NCBI GenBank assembly: GCA_031404455.1
Contig: JANNHP010000193.1
Span: 1-5,904, forward strand
DNA length: 5,904 nucleotides
Reading direction: 5' to 3'
Source: JANNHP01 sp031404455
GTDB lineage: Bacteria; Planctomycetota; JAJSAM01; JAJVHW01
How positions within the stretch are numbered: the first letter of the stretch is position 1; each line of letters opens with the position of its first letter. The notes under the pieces were generated by a model, which saw only the letters and a program-made list of their open reading frames with translations, did not search any database and had not been told where the DNA came from. Made by a program: the position numbers and the translations under genes. Shown here piece after piece: positions 4,911 through 5,904 of this stretch.

Positions 4911-5904
4911 ATGACCGACACGCGCGCGCTCCTCATCCGGCTCGGCATCGACCCCGACGCGCAGAACCCCGGCGCCTACGACGGCAAGTTCCACCGTGCG
5001 AAGTCGGCGACGGGCGCCTTCGACGTCGTCTCCCCCGCCGACGGCGAGCCGCTCGCGTCGGTCGCGAAGTCCACGCGCAAGCACTACGAGATGGCCGTCA
5101 CGACGGGGCTCGCCGCGTTCGAGCGCTGGCGCATGCTGCCCGCGCCGAAGCGGGGCGAGGTGATCCGCCTCATCGGCGACGAACTCCGCCGCGAGAAGGA
5201 CGACCTCGGCGCGCTCGTCTCGCTCGAGTCCGGCAAGATCGCCAGCGAGGGACTCGGCGAGGTGCAGGAGATGATCGACATGGCCGACTTCGCGGTCGGC
5301 CTCTCGCGTCAGCTCTACGGTCTCTCGATGCACAGCGAGCGCCCGCGCCACCGCATGATGGAGCAGTGGCACCCGCTCGGCACCGTGGGCGTGATCAGTG
5401 CCTTCAACTTCCCCGTCGCGGTGTGGGCGTGGAACGCGTTCCTCGCGGCGGTCTGCGGCGACGTCGTCCTCTGGAAGCCCTCCGAGAAGACGCCGCTCTC
5501 GGCGCTCGCCGTGTGCCGCATCGTCGACCGCGTGCTGGAGACGACCGGATGGCGCGGGATCATGAACTGCGTCATCGGCGACGTGAACGAGGTCGGTGCG
5601 CCGATGCTCGACGACCACCGCGTGCCGCTCGTCTCCGCGACGGGCTCGTGCCGCATGGGCGGCATCGTCGGGCCGCGCGTCGCGGCGCGCATGGGCCGCT
5701 CGCTGCTCGAACTCGGCGGGAACAACGCGATCGTCGTGATGGACGACGCGGACCTCGATCTCGCGCTGCGCGCCGTCGCGTTCGGCGCCGTCGGCACCGC
5801 GGGCCAGCGTTGCACGACGACGCGGCGTCTCTTCCTCCACAGGAAGATCGCGAAGACGTTCACCGCCCGGCTCGTGAAGGCGTACCGCGCCGTGAGGATC
5901 GGCC
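4911..5904 (+). CDS. ALDH7-family aldehyde dehydrogenase (alpha-aminoadipic semialdehyde dehydrogenase type), 3' end outside the window
   Basis: The first 331 residues of an enzyme that is usually about 500 long; the frame is open to the window edge. It is an NAD(P)-dependent oxidoreductase. ALDH7/antiquitin members oxidise alpha-aminoadipic semialdehyde to alpha-aminoadipate in lysine breakdown. The ALDH core is clear: FNFP with N166 of the oxyanion hole (165-168), WKPSE with cofactor-contact K189, the TGS motif at 244-246, general base E267 in LELGGNNA, and nucleophile C301 in GTAGQRCTT. The wording FNFPVAVWAWN, LLELGGNNAIV and VGTAGQRCTTTRRLF is characteristic of the ALDH7 subgroup rather than of betaine or succinic semialdehyde dehydrogenases. 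All catalytic residues visible so far are intact. The start is the ATG at 4911; the protein begins MTDTRALLIRLGI, as expected for a cytoplasmic enzyme. No lysine-pathway neighbour is in view, so the exact substrate is inferred from the family. Confidence 0.95.
   Translation, partial: MTDTRALLIRLGIDPDAQNPGAYDGKFHRAKSATGAFDVVSPADGEPLASVAKSTRKHYEMAVTTGLAAFERWRMLPAPKRGEVIRLIGDELRREKDDLGALVSLESGKIASEGLGEVQEMIDMADFAVGLSRQLYGLSMHSERPRHRMMEQWHPLGTVGVISAFNFPVAVWAWNAFLAAVCGDVVLWKPSEKTPLSALAVCRIVDRVLETTGWRGIMNCVIGDVNEVGAPMLDDHRVPLVSATGSCRMGGIVGPRVAARMGRSLLELGGNNAIVVMDDADLDLALRAVAFGAVGTAGQRCTTTRRLFLHRKIAKTFTARLVKAYRAVRIG

Noticed and set aside
214..5840. Several long open frames on the minus strand (for example 214-1107, 1816-3303, 2300-3811, 3310-4725, 4722-5840)
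   Set aside because: They lie opposite well-supported plus-strand genes, are rich in Arg, Ala, Asp and Val as expected for GC-rich shadows, and show no domain motifs.
1..5904. CRISPR arrays, insertion sequences, rRNA or tRNA genes
   Set aside because: I saw no regularly spaced direct repeats, transposase-like frames with terminal repeats, or RNA-gene signatures on either strand.

Overview
The window is GC-rich bacterial DNA with densely packed genes, and every gene I can support is on the plus strand. Third codon positions are almost always G or C. The mix of a secreted beta-helix protein, an ECF sigma factor with a cognate anti-sigma factor, exported TPR and small cysteine proteins, and an ALDH7-type dehydrogenase suggests a free-living, probably Gram-negative or diderm bacterium. 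Planctomycetota, Acidobacteriota or another high-GC environmental phylum would fit, but the sequence does not settle the lineage.

Layout. (1) Bases 1-1329 hold the 3' part of a secreted right-handed beta-helix protein, followed by a perfect 12-bp terminator-like hairpin. (2) Bases 1451-2158 hold an ECF-type promoter candidate, a strong ribosome-binding site and an ECF sigma factor. The best RBS/ATG pair is out of frame with the sigma factor and opens a 12-codon mini-ORF that stops over a TTG codon of the sigma frame. (3) Bases 2155-3297 overlap the sigma gene by ATGA. They encode an anti-sigma-like cytoplasmic head, one membrane helix and a periplasmic thioredoxin-fold domain with a CPYC motif. 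This fusion is the most interesting item in the window, because it places a possible redox-active domain directly on the sigma regulator. (4) Bases 3298-3583 are non-coding and contain a long-range 12-bp stem. (5) Bases 3584-3796 and 3799-4647 are two genes 2 bases apart: a 70-residue secreted protein with three clustered cysteines, then an exported TPR protein. A 14-bp perfect hairpin follows. (6) Bases 4648-4910 are non-coding, with a possible decayed gene end and a further hairpin. (7) Bases 4911-5904 hold the first 331 codons of an ALDH7-family (alpha-aminoadipic semialdehyde type) dehydrogenase, cut by the window end. It has no visible RBS but has a -10-like hexamer placed as in leaderless genes.

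Working model (inference). The sigma factor is held at the membrane by the anti-sigma/thioredoxin fusion. The redox or folding state of the periplasm, perhaps involving the neighbouring exported tri-cysteine protein, alters the fusion and releases the sigma factor. The TPR protein may be part of the same envelope function. The beta-helix and dehydrogenase genes look like unrelated neighbours, each separated by terminator-like hairpins.
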